A DNA stretch of 51,066 nt from positions 1 through 51,066 of the forward strand of contig JBDSQB010000001.1 of assembly GCA_039930045.1 (NCBI GenBank), given 5' to 3'. This document shows, one piece after another, positions 9,541-18,490 of this stretch (its first letter is position 1; every line of letters starts with the position of its first letter). Below the pieces are notes generated by a model. The model ran no database searches, was not told the origin of the DNA, and worked only from the letters and a program-made list of their open reading frames with translations. The translations under genes were made by a program, and so were the position numbers. Source of the stretch: Chthoniobacterales bacterium (GTDB lineage: Bacteria > Verrucomicrobiota > Verrucomicrobiia > Chthoniobacterales > DASVRZ01).

Positions 9541-11229
9541 ATGAATAAGAAAACCAATCAGGGCGGATTCTTTCGCAAGCTGTTTAACCTGCTTTTGTTC
9601 CTGGGCATTGCATTTGGCTATGTGATGTATCGCTACGACGAAAGTCCGAGACAGGCCTGGCGGCGCATCGAGAATTTCATCCAAACGAAGCCTGCGCCGA
9701 CCGCCACGCCGACTCCCACACCCGTTGCCACTCCAGAGCCTACCCCCGTCGCCACGCCTACCCCCGAGCCTGCCCCCGAGCCGACGCCCGAGCCTGTCGC
9801 CACTCCAGAGCCAACGCCCGTTCCGACCGCCACACCAAAGCCGGTTGATCCCGTAGCATGGCTGATCTCCCACAAGGCTTATTGGCCACGCGAGGTGGCG
9901 CTTTCGGAGACCTTGGACTTTCCCGCAGTGCAAGGCGGCAAGGTCGCTGGTTCCATAAAGGTGCCAGCATCCAGAAATGTATCGGTGATTGAAATCACGC
10001 CAGATGATGTTGTTGTCGCCTTTGCGGGAGGGCAGAGACGACTGCCGCACAAAGCCACCAATCTCTCCGCACTCGCAGTGGCCGCAATGGAGAAGGCCAA
10101 GGCGGAAACCTCCCAGACCGGCGTGTCGGCAGATCAGGCAGGCATTGTTCAAGAGCAAACTCCTCCCTCCATCCTGCCGGCAAAAATGAAAGGTCTTGAT
10201 GCCTGGACGGCGGTCGGTCAAATGACCCCCGGTATCAACATCGGCAACACCTTTGACAACGTCTCGCATTGGGAAACGGGCTGGGGCAGTCCGCTCATCA
10301 CGGAGGGATTCATCCAGAGCCTTGCGCGCACAGGCTTCAAGAGCGTCCGGTTGCCCGTTGCCTGGGATACTTTTGCCGATAAAGGCCGCATCACGACGCA
10401 ACAGTTCCAGCGGATTGATGAGCTAGTCAACTGGATCACCGAAGCCGGGATGTTTTGCGTGATCAACATCCACTGGGACGGGGGCTGGATCGACTCCGAC
10501 GTGAAGGAACGCTATCCCGACACCCACCATACCTTCAGTCCCGAGGCGGAAAAAAGGTTCCGATCTTATTGGGAACAGATTTCCCTCCATTACGCCGATA
10601 AGAAAGAGAAGCTCATCTTCGAGGCCCTCAACGAAGAAACCAACTTTGAAAACGAGGGGTCGGTGGAGAAGGCGTATGCCACGCTGACCCGCGTGAACCA
10701 ACTGTTCATCGACACGGTGCGCAAAACTGGCGGCAACAACGCGCAGCGTCTCCTGATCGTCCCCGGCTACTCGACGGATTTCGGTAAGACGTGCGAAAAA
10801 GAATACCGCCTGCCGAAGGATACAGTCCCCAGAAAGCTGTTCGTCTCGGTCCACTACTACACGCCTTGGACCTTTGTGGGGATGAACGAAGACGCGTCAT
10901 GGGGCAAGATGAAGCCCACCTGGGGCAGCGAAGAGGACATAAAGCAGTTGAACGACCTCTTTGACGGGATGAGCGACTTTTCCAAGCACAACGATATCCC
11001 GGTTTACGTCGGCGAATTCTCGATGTGCTCCAACAAGGAGAAAGCTTATAGCGTCCTCTGGACCAACTCGGTATTCCAAGCCGCGCTGAAAAGGAAAATG
11101 GTTCCCGTGCTCTGGGACATCGGCGGTGCAATATCCCGTCGCGAGCCATACGAACCGAGCGAGGAACTCTCCGATATGCTGCGGAACAAGGGGAATCCAT
11201 CCACAACCCCAGCCTCAACACCGCAATAA
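9541..11229 (+). CDS. GH5-family endoglucanase-like enzyme, membrane-anchored
   Basis: A 562-residue protein with a cytoplasmic start, one membrane helix (about residues 13-31), a Pro/Thr/Glu-rich linker (about 50-102) and a C-terminal GH5 (beta/alpha)8 barrel from about residue 220. Visible signatures are INIGNTFDN at the barrel start, FKSVRLPVAW, INIHWDGG, EALNEE with acid/base Glu365, SVHYYTPW, and YVGEFSM with nucleophile Glu492. GH5 enzymes cut beta-1,4-glucans, mannans or xyloglucan; the NLGNTFD-like start is frequent in beta-glucanase subfamilies. The anchor and linker suggest display at the inner membrane facing the periplasm. It may be the backbone-cutting enzyme of the locus; exact substrate cannot be read from sequence. 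Confidence 0.85.
   Translation: MNKKTNQGGFFRKLFNLLLFLGIAFGYVMYRYDESPRQAWRRIENFIQTKPAPTATPTPTPVATPEPTPVATPTPEPAPEPTPEPVATPEPTPVPTATPKPVDPVAWLISHKAYWPREVALSETLDFPAVQGGKVAGSIKVPASRNVSVIEITPDDVVVAFAGGQRRLPHKATNLSALAVAAMEKAKAETSQTGVSADQAGIVQEQTPPSILPAKMKGLDAWTAVGQMTPGINIGNTFDNVSHWETGWGSPLITEGFIQSLARTGFKSVRLPVAWDTFADKGRITTQQFQRIDELVNWITEAGMFCVINIHWDGGWIDSDVKERYPDTHHTFSPEAEKRFRSYWEQISLHYADKKEKLIFEALNEETNFENEGSVEKAYATLTRVNQLFIDTVRKTGGNNAQRLLIVPGYSTDFGKTCEKEYRLPKDTVPRKLFVSVHYYTPWTFVGMNEDASWGKMKPTWGSEEDIKQLNDLFDGMSDFSKHNDIPVYVGEFSMCSNKEKAYSVLWTNSVFQAALKRKMVPVLWDIGGAISRREPYEPSEELSDMLRNKGNPSTTPASTPQ
9690..9845 (+). repeat. Pro/Thr/Glu linker minisatellite in the GH5 gene
   Basis: Imperfect tandem units coding for PTPVATPEPTP-type peptides form an extended linker between the membrane anchor and catalytic domain. 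Such tracts easily change length by slippage. Confidence 0.8.
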
Positions 11230-11294
11230 CCGGTCGGTGCAAATCCTGCGAAAGCCGACCCCTCTTGCTCGCTCGTCGCACTCGGGCAAGTTGA

Positions 11295-11471
11295 AAATTG
11301 CTTTGTCTCTTCTGCGGCAACATGGATGGCCTCATCAACATCTCCCAAGGCGTCCATGCGTTTTTGAAACTGCATGACGTTCCTCCCCTGTGGAATGTTG
11401 ATGACCACGGCCATGACCGTGCGACATGGGGCAGTAACTTCTATGACTTCGCGTACAAAATGTTTCGCTGA
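11295..11471 (+). pseudogene. Relic 3' end of an esterase (CE1 / enterochelin-esterase-like)
   Basis: One frame from just after a TGA at 11292 to TGA 11469-11471 translates to a CGNMDGLINISQGVHAFL segment, then PPLWNVDDHGHD, then NFYDFAYKMFR. This is the pattern of the C-terminus of PF00756-type esterases (feruloyl or acetyl xylan esterases): a GxxD strand, a helix, then VPHVWHVDxxGH carrying the catalytic His, then a LYLFAQxLFR end. The rest of the gene is absent; the GH5 gene stops only 65 bases upstream. It is therefore a deletion remnant. The 215 bases after it, up to the next gene, hold nothing I recognise. Confidence 0.65.
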
Positions 11472-11686
11472 CCTCGTGCGGAGCCCTCGCGATATGCGTG
11501 TGCTTTCAAAATCCCTCGTAATCCTGATTTCCTAGGCGAAGACGCTGGATGCAACAGCCCGAAAATGACGCCAAACTAGCCGTCCCTGGCCGCCACCTTG
11601 TTGACGCCTGCCTGAGCGCTGTTTTTAAGCGAGCGTCATCGCAATCAGCAGACTCGTCGCTTGCAGGAAATGTCCGCTTGCACGCG

Positions 11687-12499
11687 TCATTGAACCCCAA
11701 CCAAACTGGGATCGAACCAAAATAGCTTCTTCGCATCGGTATCGTCGGTCACATCCTTCTTTGTGAGAGCCTCCACATGTCCATCTGCGAAGACCACATT
11801 GCATTTCCCTCCATTGCGAAACGCCATGCCGACATTGTTGGTCTGGGCACTATCCGCCGATTCATTCCAGTTTAGGCGATATTGCATGCTTCCTTTACAA
11901 TCGCAAGACTCGTAAAACATGATAAACCGCGATGGCTTAGCAACACTTTGCATCCGTATCTTGCCTGGTGTCCCCATGGCATCAGACCAATAAATGTTGT
12001 AAGCGCCCGGGTCACCGGCTTGGGTGTGACTCCAGGCTGTCATATTCATGGCGATGGTGCGACTGCGACCATCAGTGGGAGGACTGCTCACCTTTACGTT
12101 ACTCCCTGTCTTCAGGGCTTCGGGATATTCATTGCCCCAAGCAGGCCAATAGTAGTCCCCACCGTATCCAGCCCCCACTCCAAGATTTTTTATGAACGGG
12201 ATATACGCGAACCAAGGAGAACCGTAGGGATTACCATCTCCAAACGGGGCATTTCCGACGAAGAACCCGTCGTACTCGCTCGCGTAAAGAGCGTCGGCAG
12301 CTTGGATGTGACGCAGGTGCGCCACAGTCTTGGCCGAACCCGCGGCTTTGCGGGCCGAGTTGACCGCAGGCAACACGATGGCAGCCAAGATGGCAATAAT
12401 CGCGATGACAACAAGGAGCTCGATCAAGGTAAAGGCTCGGTGGCAAGACGGGCTCCGCAGAGCGATTCGGGAAAAGTGATGTCGGGACATGGTTGCCAT
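11687..12499 (-). CDS. Type II secretion-type pseudopilin with H-X9-DG-like C-terminus
   Basis: A 270-residue protein with a basic leader followed by AFTLIELLVVIAIIAILAAIVL, the pseudopilin motif shared by the large planctomycete/verrucomicrobial pseudopilin families. Near the C-terminus it has NVVFADGHVEAL, the H-X9-DG-type motif of those families. These are processed pilin-like proteins expanded to dozens per genome, with unknown but probably surface or substrate-binding roles. The ATG at 12490 (residue 4) is an alternative start. Two copies of the GTTAC palindrome lie 11 and 72 bases upstream. It is not adjacent to a secretion operon but stands directly downstream of the GH31-symporter pair on the same strand. 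Confidence 0.85.
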   Translation of the reverse strand: MATMSRHHFSRIALRSPSCHRAFTLIELLVVIAIIAILAAIVLPAVNSARKAAGSAKTVAHLRHIQAADALYASEYDGFFVGNAPFGDGNPYGSPWFAYIPFIKNLGVGAGYGGDYYWPAWGNEYPEALKTGSNVKVSSPPTDGRSRTIAMNMTAWSHTQAGDPGAYNIYWSDAMGTPGKIRMQSVAKPSRFIMFYESCDCKGSMQYRLNWNESADSAQTNNVGMAFRNGGKCNVVFADGHVEALTKKDVTDDTDAKKLFWFDPSLVGVQ

Positions 12500-12509
12500 A
12501 AATGGAGGG

Positions 12510-12520
12510 GTTACAGTACT
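12510..12520. promoter_or_regulatory. Putative operator, GTTACAGTACT
   Basis: An imperfect copy (left arm intact, right arm degenerate) of the GTTAC-N-GTAAC palindrome, only 11 bases before the pseudopilin start, where a bound protein would cover the ribosome-binding region or transcript start. Confidence 0.4.
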
Positions 12521-12570
12521 AAACTAAAAGTTCCCGGACATTCAGCAACTCACGGCAATGCGGAAGATTT

Positions 12571-12581
12571 GTTACAGTAAC
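12571..12581. promoter_or_regulatory. Putative operator, perfect GTTACAGTAAC palindrome
   Basis: Perfect 5-1-5 inverted repeat in the gap between the symporter gene and the pseudopilin gene, 72 bases before the latter. It has the same core as the site at 2288 before the pseudopilin cassette. Confidence 0.55.
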
Positions 12582-12668
12582 GAACATCGGGCCATTGGTG
12601 TGTCCGTTTTGCCCTTTTGTTCCGTGAATTAGATAACAAGCCGCGCTCAGTTGAAATAGACCATACGA

Positions 12669-14264
12669 TCAGACTGTGCCCCGGCGGTTCTCGAGTTGAC
12701 GGCGAATCTCGGCCATCTTTTCTTGGGTGAGCGGGAAACGCATCAGGGCAATGACCGACAAAACAAGGCCGACGACAGGGATGACGATGAACAGGAAGCG
12801 GATCATGAAGATCGTGAACGGGGTCTGGGTGACAAGGTTCGAGTCGAAGCCGACCCACTGGAGAATGAAAAACGAGATGCCGGCGCCGAGGGCCATGCCG
12901 ACTTTGTTGATCCAGGAGCCGCAGGCGGAGAACGACCCTTCGCGACGGCGGCCGCCTTCGAGTTCGTCGTAGTCCATGACGTCGGCCCCGATCGATCCCA
13001 TCAGCATCCAGAAGCCGACGCCGGTGAAGGCGATGGAGCCGGAGGCAAGGAGCTGCAGCCAGACGATGTGGGGAGTGTAAAGCCACCAGGTGCCGATGAA
13101 CACGGCGATGGCCATGCAGAACACCCACATCAAAGCGTGGATTTTTCCCAATCGGTGCGAAAGAAATGTGAAGAACGGAATGCCGAGGAAGCCCATCAGC
13201 ATGGCGGTGACGCCCATGAGCGAGTTGTAGAAGTTACCCTCGGAGGTGTTGCCGCGGCAGACGTAATAGATCGTCACGGCGAAGCCCAGCGTGCCCACCA
13301 TGCTCAGGCCCATGTTGTAGGCCATCTGCATGCCGAGCTGGATGCGAAACGGCCGGCACTGGAGGGTCTGCCAGAGCGTTTCCTTGATGGAAATCCGCTG
13401 CTGTCCCTTCGAGACGAGCTTCGTGTAATAGCGCTCGCGAACCAGGGCGGTGCAGGCGAGGCCGGCGATGATGATGAGCAGTCCGCACATCACGAGATAG
13501 ACCTGCGCGCCGAGCAGCATGTTGGGCTTCGCCCCGTCGGCGGCGGACTGCCATGCCTCCGTCGTGGTGAAAAGCAGCTTGATGCGCTCAAACACATTCG
13601 AGCTGTCCGCGCCCACCCACACGGCGCGCGAGAAGAAATTGCCGAAGAAAAACAATCCCAGCTCGGGGACTTTTTGCACCGCGCTTTTGAACGAAAACAC
13701 GCTGGTTCGTTCGTGATAGTCCGGCGTCATTTCGTTGCCGAGGCTCTGGTAGGGCATGTTGAAGCTGCTGACGATCGGCAGGTAGAGCGCCGACGAGAGG
13801 ATCATGAACCAGAAGCAAGTCGTGGGAGACCAGCTCGGGCTGACCGCGAGCAGGAACGGCAATGCGATGCCCGCCAACAGGCAGCCGATGAGCATGAAGG
13901 GCCGGCGGCGGCCCCAGCGGGAGCGGGTGTTGTCCGACAACCACCCGAAGAACGGGTCGGAGATCGCGTCGAACACGCGGTTCAGGATTACCGCCACGCC
14001 GATCTGCCACTGCGGGACGTGCAGGTAGAGTCCGAAAATCTGAAACGCGATGGTCGGGTAGAGCCAGTGCCCGAAGATGTCGGGGAACGTGCCGAGGCCG
14101 TAGCCGATCTTTTGCCGCATCGGCACGCGGTCGCTCGTCTTTTCGCCGCCCGCTGGCAGTTGCGGATGGGGGGGCTCGCCAACAACGCTGACGCCGGGGT
14201 TGGGGACGATCTCGAAATTTTCTTTGAGGTCGTCCCGATTGTCGCTGGGGGTGTTGTCAGGCAT
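12669..14264 (-). CDS. GPH-family sugar:cation symporter (YicJ/XylP/MelB-like)
   Basis: A 531-residue, 12-helix MFS-type protein. The start of the membrane domain (IGYGLGTFPDIFGHWLYPTI), the FDAISDPFFGWLSDNTRSRWGRRRPF block and the late MDYDELEGGRRREG block are diagnostic of the glycoside-pentoside-hexuronide family, in which the Asp residues of the second helix bind the coupling cation. It begins 10 bases after the GH31 stop, so the two form an operon equivalent to yicJI, where the symporter imports isoprimeverose-like disaccharides for the cytoplasmic alpha-xylosidase. The first 45 residues are a polar, Pro-rich extension not typical of the family. Confidence 0.88.
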   Translation of the reverse strand: MPDNTPSDNRDDLKENFEIVPNPGVSVVGEPPHPQLPAGGEKTSDRVPMRQKIGYGLGTFPDIFGHWLYPTIAFQIFGLYLHVPQWQIGVAVILNRVFDAISDPFFGWLSDNTRSRWGRRRPFMLIGCLLAGIALPFLLAVSPSWSPTTCFWFMILSSALYLPIVSSFNMPYQSLGNEMTPDYHERTSVFSFKSAVQKVPELGLFFFGNFFSRAVWVGADSSNVFERIKLLFTTTEAWQSAADGAKPNMLLGAQVYLVMCGLLIIIAGLACTALVRERYYTKLVSKGQQRISIKETLWQTLQCRPFRIQLGMQMAYNMGLSMVGTLGFAVTIYYVCRGNTSEGNFYNSLMGVTAMLMGFLGIPFFTFLSHRLGKIHALMWVFCMAIAVFIGTWWLYTPHIVWLQLLASGSIAFTGVGFWMLMGSIGADVMDYDELEGGRRREGSFSACGSWINKVGMALGAGISFFILQWVGFDSNLVTQTPFTIFMIRFLFIVIPVVGLVLSVIALMRFPLTQEKMAEIRRQLENRRGTV

Positions 14265-14274
14265 AAACGCGGGG

Positions 14275-16602
14275 TTAGAAATGGACGGTCATGGAGCGGG
14301 CATCCTTGTCCGGCACGATGAGCGTGCCGCCGGCGTCCGCTTGCAAGGCGCCGCCCTTGACAGATTTCACGCCGTCGATGCCGATGAGCTGCACGCTCCA
14401 GGGTCCGGTGTGCGGTCCCGTCAATTCCAGCGTGAGGCTTTCGTCCGTCCGCGTGGCGGTGAGGGAACGCGAGGTCGCGCCGTCGAGCGCCGGGATTTCG
14501 CAGGTGGCCGTCGCGCCTGCGGCAAGCTGGTAGATGCGGAAGGTGACGCCCTCGGCGAAGTCGTAGTCGGGCCGGTCTTCGCAGGCGCCGAGCGGCAGGA
14601 TCGTTCCCGGGCGCACGAACAGCGGCAGGCTGAAAAAGTCGTGCTGCGCGATGTGCCAGGAGCCGCCGGCCAGGGATTCGCCGGTGAGAAGGTGCGTCCA
14701 CGTTCCGGCCGGCAGGTAATAGCTCACGCGGCCATCTTCCGTCATCACGGGCGCGACGAGCAGGGCGTCGCCGAGCATGTATTGACGGTCGAGCGTATCG
14801 CTGGCGGGGTCGTCGGGAAACTCCAGCAACATCGCGCGGAGCGTCGGGCGGCCCTTTTTATGCGCTTCGACGGCCCGGGCGAAAAGGTAGGGCATGAGGC
14901 GGCACTTGAGCTTCGTGAAGGTGCGCAGGACATCGCAGGCCTCCTCGTCGTAGGCCCACGGGATGCGGTAGCTGGAGTTGCCGTGCAGTCGGCTGTGCGA
15001 GGAAAGCAGGCCAAAGGCGATCCACCGCTTATAGACCGCCGGGCTGCCGTTGCCCTCGAAGCCGCCGATATCGTGGCTCCAGAATCCGAAGCCGCAGAGG
15101 CTGAGGGAAAGCCCGCCGCGCAGGCTCTCGGCCATCGACTCGAAGCTCGACCAACAATCGCCGCCCCAGTGCAGAGGAAAGCGCTGCCCGGAGGCGTAGG
15201 CCGAGCGCGCGAACAGGACGGCCTCGCCCTTGCCCCGCGCCGCTTCGAGCGCGTTGAAGACGCATTCGTTGTAGATCACGCTGTAGTGATTGTGCATGCC
15301 CTTGGAGTCGGAGCCGTCGTGCCAGGCGACGTCGGTGGGAATGCGCTCGCCAAAGTCCGTCTTGAAACAGTCCACCCCCATGTCGAGCAGACGCCGCAGA
15401 TGGCTGGCATACCACTCGCACGCGGCGGGATTCGTGAAATCCACGATGCCCATGCCCGGCTGCCAGAGGTCGGTCTGCCAAACACCGCCGTCCGTTTTCT
15501 CGAGCAGAAAACCGCCCTGCTTGCCTTCCTCGAAGAGCGGCGACCGCTGCGCGATGTAGGGATTGATCCACACGCAAATTTTGAGCCCGCGTTCGTGCAG
15601 GCGCTGGAGCATGCCGGCCGGATCGGGAAACGTGCGCGGATCCCACTCGAAATCGCACCAGTTGAACTCCCTCATCCAGAAGCAGTCGAAATGGAAGACA
15701 TGCAACGGAAGGTCGCGTGTCTTCATTTCCTCAATGAAGCTCGTGCAGGTCTCCTCGTCGTAGCTCGTGACGAACGAGGTCGTCAGCCACAGACCGAACG
15801 ACCACGCCGGCGGCAGGGCGGGGCGGCCCGTCAACGCCGTCAATTTTTCGATCACGTCGTGCGGCGTCGGGCCGTCGATCACGAAATACTCCAGGCTCTC
15901 GCCCGCCACGCTGAACTGCGCGCGGTTGGTCTTTTCCGACGCGACCTCGAACGACACGGGGCCCGTCTCGTTCACCAGCACGCCATAGCCGCGATTCGTC
16001 AGGTAAAACGGCACCGCTTTGTAAGCCTGATCGCTGCTCGTTCCGCCGTCCTTGTTCCAGTTCTCCACGACCTGGCCATTTTTCACGAACGCCGTGAAGC
16101 GCTCGCCGAACCCGTAAACGCACTCGCCCACCGCGAGCGAAAGCTGCTCGAAAAGGAAGTTCCCGCGGTCCTGCCATTGCGCATACCCGAGGTTGCGCCA
16201 GGCGCTCTTCGTGAGCAGGCGGTCGCCGGACTCGAACCGCAGTTCCCACCCGCCGGTCTTCAATCCCACGCGGGCGGTCATGCTGCCCGAAGTGATCGAG
16301 GCCTCCGACTCGCCGATCGAAATTTCAACGGGCATCGCAGGCAGCGGCTGCAGCGGAATTTTCGGCCCGCGCTCGAGATCGCCGGAGTAATGCTCGATCC
16401 GCACCTTGATGATGCCTGGCAGCACCGCGCTCAAACGCAGCGTAAGCAGCGGTCCCTGCAAGGTCTGGCCGCGATGCCGGACGACCTGCGTCGTCGCATA
16501 AACGATCAAGTCGTCGCCGTCGCGGACCGCTTCATAAGCTTCCGCCGCGTAGTGGGCGGTGACACCGGGTTGATGGAGCCAAAGGCCGTCTGTAAATTTC
16601 AT
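14275..16602 (-). CDS. yicI: GH31 alpha-xylosidase (YicI-like)
   Basis: A 775-residue protein starting MKFTDGLWLHQPGV; I chose this ATG because it aligns with the E. coli YicI start (772 residues) and upstream codons look non-coding. The GH31 barrel is very similar to YicI as I remember it: GLWLTTSFVTSYDEET, FHFDCFWMREFNWCDFEWDP, KTDFGERIPTDV, HWGGDCW and GFGFWSHDIGGFE. The nucleophile Asp falls at residue 416 and the acid/base Asp at 482, the same numbers as in E. coli YicI. The enzyme removes alpha-xylose from the reducing-end-trimmed xyloglucan unit isoprimeverose. No signal peptide is present, so it acts in the cytoplasm, after uptake by the downstream symporter. Confidence 0.93.
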   Translation of the reverse strand: MKFTDGLWLHQPGVTAHYAAEAYEAVRDGDDLIVYATTQVVRHRGQTLQGPLLTLRLSAVLPGIIKVRIEHYSGDLERGPKIPLQPLPAMPVEISIGESEASITSGSMTARVGLKTGGWELRFESGDRLLTKSAWRNLGYAQWQDRGNFLFEQLSLAVGECVYGFGERFTAFVKNGQVVENWNKDGGTSSDQAYKAVPFYLTNRGYGVLVNETGPVSFEVASEKTNRAQFSVAGESLEYFVIDGPTPHDVIEKLTALTGRPALPPAWSFGLWLTTSFVTSYDEETCTSFIEEMKTRDLPLHVFHFDCFWMREFNWCDFEWDPRTFPDPAGMLQRLHERGLKICVWINPYIAQRSPLFEEGKQGGFLLEKTDGGVWQTDLWQPGMGIVDFTNPAACEWYASHLRRLLDMGVDCFKTDFGERIPTDVAWHDGSDSKGMHNHYSVIYNECVFNALEAARGKGEAVLFARSAYASGQRFPLHWGGDCWSSFESMAESLRGGLSLSLCGFGFWSHDIGGFEGNGSPAVYKRWIAFGLLSSHSRLHGNSSYRIPWAYDEEACDVLRTFTKLKCRLMPYLFARAVEAHKKGRPTLRAMLLEFPDDPASDTLDRQYMLGDALLVAPVMTEDGRVSYYLPAGTWTHLLTGESLAGGSWHIAQHDFFSLPLFVRPGTILPLGACEDRPDYDFAEGVTFRIYQLAAGATATCEIPALDGATSRSLTATRTDESLTLELTGPHTGPWSVQLIGIDGVKSVKGGALQADAGGTLIVPDKDARSMTVHF

Positions 16603-16695
16603 AAGTTGTCGAAATACCGGCCTCTTGCGAGCCGGGGATATTGAGGATGTGGGAAACTGGCGGGACTGCAATGCGCGAAGTCTGCACCCCAAAAC

Positions 16696-16706
16696 GTTAC
16701 AGTATC
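16696..16706. promoter_or_regulatory. Putative operator, GTTACAGTATC
   Basis: GTTAC-A-GTATC matches the palindrome with one mismatch in the right arm. It lies about 94 bases before the GH31 start and would control the alpha-xylosidase-symporter operon. Confidence 0.45.
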
Positions 16707-16784
16707 ATTTTCACCGTAGGAAGGGCATTTGTCGAAACGAGCGCAGGTCGGAATCCGTGCTGTGGGTAGTCATGAAATCCAGTC

Positions 16785-17300
16785 ACCCGGTTTCTACGAC
16801 GCACTGGTGCCTTGGGAAGCTGCGCTGCGGCTGAAGGCAAACGAGCGCAGGTCGGGCATGGCCGCACCGGGAGCGCCGTCAACGAATTTGAAATACACCG
16901 CGTGGCGGCCGCTGATGTTTGCAATCGGGATCGTGAAACTGCGCCAGGTTTCTCCCGCATCCTTCGGATGGTCGATCTGCGCCGTCGCCCACCGCTACGG
17001 CGCAAGGCGCGCCGACGACTTGGGCAAAGAGGTAGTATTTGTCGTTCACCTTCACGATGTCTGGCGCGTAGAATTCGTAGTCAGACCACGGAATGTGGTC
17101 TTTGTGTCCCCTCACTGTTCCGCGAGCTGAGGACGACGCCGTGATCCTTTCAGTTGTTGAGATCGTTGAGTGGAGCGGACCAGACCTTCAGAATATAGTC
17201 GCAGAACCGCTCGGAGCCGTGGAGGTAAACACGATCACCGCAAACCTTCGGCTCGCCGTCCGGATTTCTCAAAAAATACTCGTGAAGGTAGAGTCAGACA
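16785..17300 (-). pseudogene. Relic GH43 (beta-xylosidase/arabinofuranosidase-like) with CBM6-type end
   Basis: On the minus strand, three frames together encode pieces of one GH43 protein. From about 17300: LYLHEYFLRNPDGEPKV, then DRVYLHGSE, then KVWSAPLNDLNN, ended by a stop where family members have Trp. After a frameshift come HIPWSDYEFYAPDIVKV and NDKYYLFAQVVGAPCAVAV, the GH43 second blade. The frame then jumps to AQIDHPKDAGETWRSFTI and GRHAVYFKFVDGA, typical of a C-terminal CBM6. Most of the catalytic propeller between these parts is missing. The gene is dead: at least one stop, two frameshifts and a large deletion. It implies that arabinoxylan or similar was once a target of this locus. 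Confidence 0.7.
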
Positions 17301-17397
17301 TGGATTACGCGGCAGCGGACACTCCTCCCTTCTGAGTGGATGTCTGGCACTCCCGAAATCCCCAAAAAAAGCTCCGGGAATCTGTCGTCCTATAACG

Positions 17398-18189
17398 TCA
17401 TTCGCGCGCAGTGCGGGCCGCACGGGTGAAGGGCAGCCGCTTCCGCTGGTTGTAGCCGATCAACCCGACCAGACCCACCGCACCGAAGACCGTCGAAGGC
17501 TCGGGAACCGCAGTGACGAAACCAAGATCATCGTAACGTATGAAATTGTTTTGGGAGAGCTCAAATTTCACGATGGGATTGCTAATTGTGGTTTTGAATC
17601 CATGGAAATACACGTCGTCCGCGGTTGCTCCCGATGTGCTGACGGCGACGGTGGGAGCGTTCTGAAAGTAAACTGTCAGCACTGGAATGCGACTGGCGTC
17701 ATTTCGATCCAAGCTGAAGATTCCGAGTTCGATCAGCGGCGTGCTCGGCGTGAAGGTTCGGGTGGCACCGTTGCCGGCGAGACCCAATTCAAACGCCCCG
17801 GAAGTCGCTTCGCTGCCGATGTTCCCTTGGTTGATACCACCGGCGCCGGCACCTTCGGTATAAGTAAAAGTGTTTAGCAAAGTGCCACCATTATTCACCG
17901 TAACGGTCTCTCCGTTGTTGACGCTGAAGCCGCCAACATTGTCAAAATTCCACACGCCACCGGTATTGGCGGTGTATGCGGTTGCGATGTCTGACGCAAA
18001 AGTCGTGGCGTTGACAGTATTCCCGGTGGCTTCTTTAAGCGGCTTACCGTTCGTGTTCATGACTCCCACCGTGGTGGTGGAAAAGTTGGTTGCTGTTGCG
18101 GTGGTGATGGAAGCGGCGAGGAGGAGCGCGGCAGCGCATCCGGTGAGTGCAATTTTAGGATTCATAGAGAAACGAGGTGCCATTTTCAT
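17398..18189 (-). CDS. PEP-CTERM sorted secreted protein
   Basis: A 263-residue protein with a signal peptide (best start perhaps ATG at residue 9, MNPKIALTGC), an Asn/Thr/Gly-rich beta-type body and a C-terminal AVPEPSTVFGAVGLVGLIGY helix followed by Arg/Lys residues. That tripartite end is the PEP-CTERM signal recognised by exosortases, which anchor or release proteins at the cell surface, often together with exopolysaccharide. The last dozen residues after the basic cluster are an unusual extension. No exosortase lies in the window. A GTTAC-type site lies 107 bases upstream, which would place the gene in the same regulon as the glycosidases. Confidence 0.85.
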   Translation of the reverse strand: MKMAPRFSMNPKIALTGCAAALLLAASITTATATNFSTTTVGVMNTNGKPLKEATGNTVNATTFASDIATAYTANTGGVWNFDNVGGFSVNNGETVTVNNGGTLLNTFTYTEGAGAGGINQGNIGSEATSGAFELGLAGNGATRTFTPSTPLIELGIFSLDRNDASRIPVLTVYFQNAPTVAVSTSGATADDVYFHGFKTTISNPIVKFELSQNNFIRYDDLGFVTAVPEPSTVFGAVGLVGLIGYNQRKRLPFTRAARTARE

Positions 18190-18295
18190 AATGGTTTGAG
18201 GGGGTAATTTGGGGTGAGTTTGTGGATGTTTATTTCCGTGTGCTGTAATATCACCCGTCCAAGAATGTTTCTACGTTCGCGGCCGAAAATGTGAT

Positions 18296-18306
18296 GTTAC
18301 AGTATT
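18296..18306. promoter_or_regulatory. Putative operator, GTTACAGTATT
   Basis: Left arm and first three bases of the right arm match the palindrome found before the other locus genes. It is 107 bases before the PEP-CTERM gene start. Confidence 0.42.
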
Positions 18307-18490
18307 TTCCTTGGCTGTGTGCCCAAAATGAGAGAGCGCTGACATTCCTGCCCCTGGCGAAGCGGAGTTTGTCTGACACGAGGTTTCACTAAGCATTCGC
18401 GCCCTCTCCACAGCTGCGGACGCTTCAACGATGATTCTCTTGCAGTTAAATCGGGAAACGAGCCGTCTCGCCTCGTGCAGAGCAACGAAT

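Noticed and set aside
9690-9845. Tandem repeats considered as a CRISPR array
   Set aside because: The units are short, contiguous and in frame within a protein linker. No spacer structure exists. The same holds for 39240-39430, and I saw no CRISPR array elsewhere.
12696-16644. Very long plus-strand open frames (541 and 814 codons) opposite the symporter and alpha-xylosidase genes
   Set aside because: They are antisense shadows produced by GC-rich codon use. The minus-strand proteins have unmistakable family motifs and the plus-strand translations are Arg/Ala/His-rich with none.
18238-18252. TGCTGTAATATCA near the PEP-CTERM gene as a further operator
   Set aside because: Two mismatches in the better arm and no symmetry. 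Too weak to count among the GTTAC-type sites.
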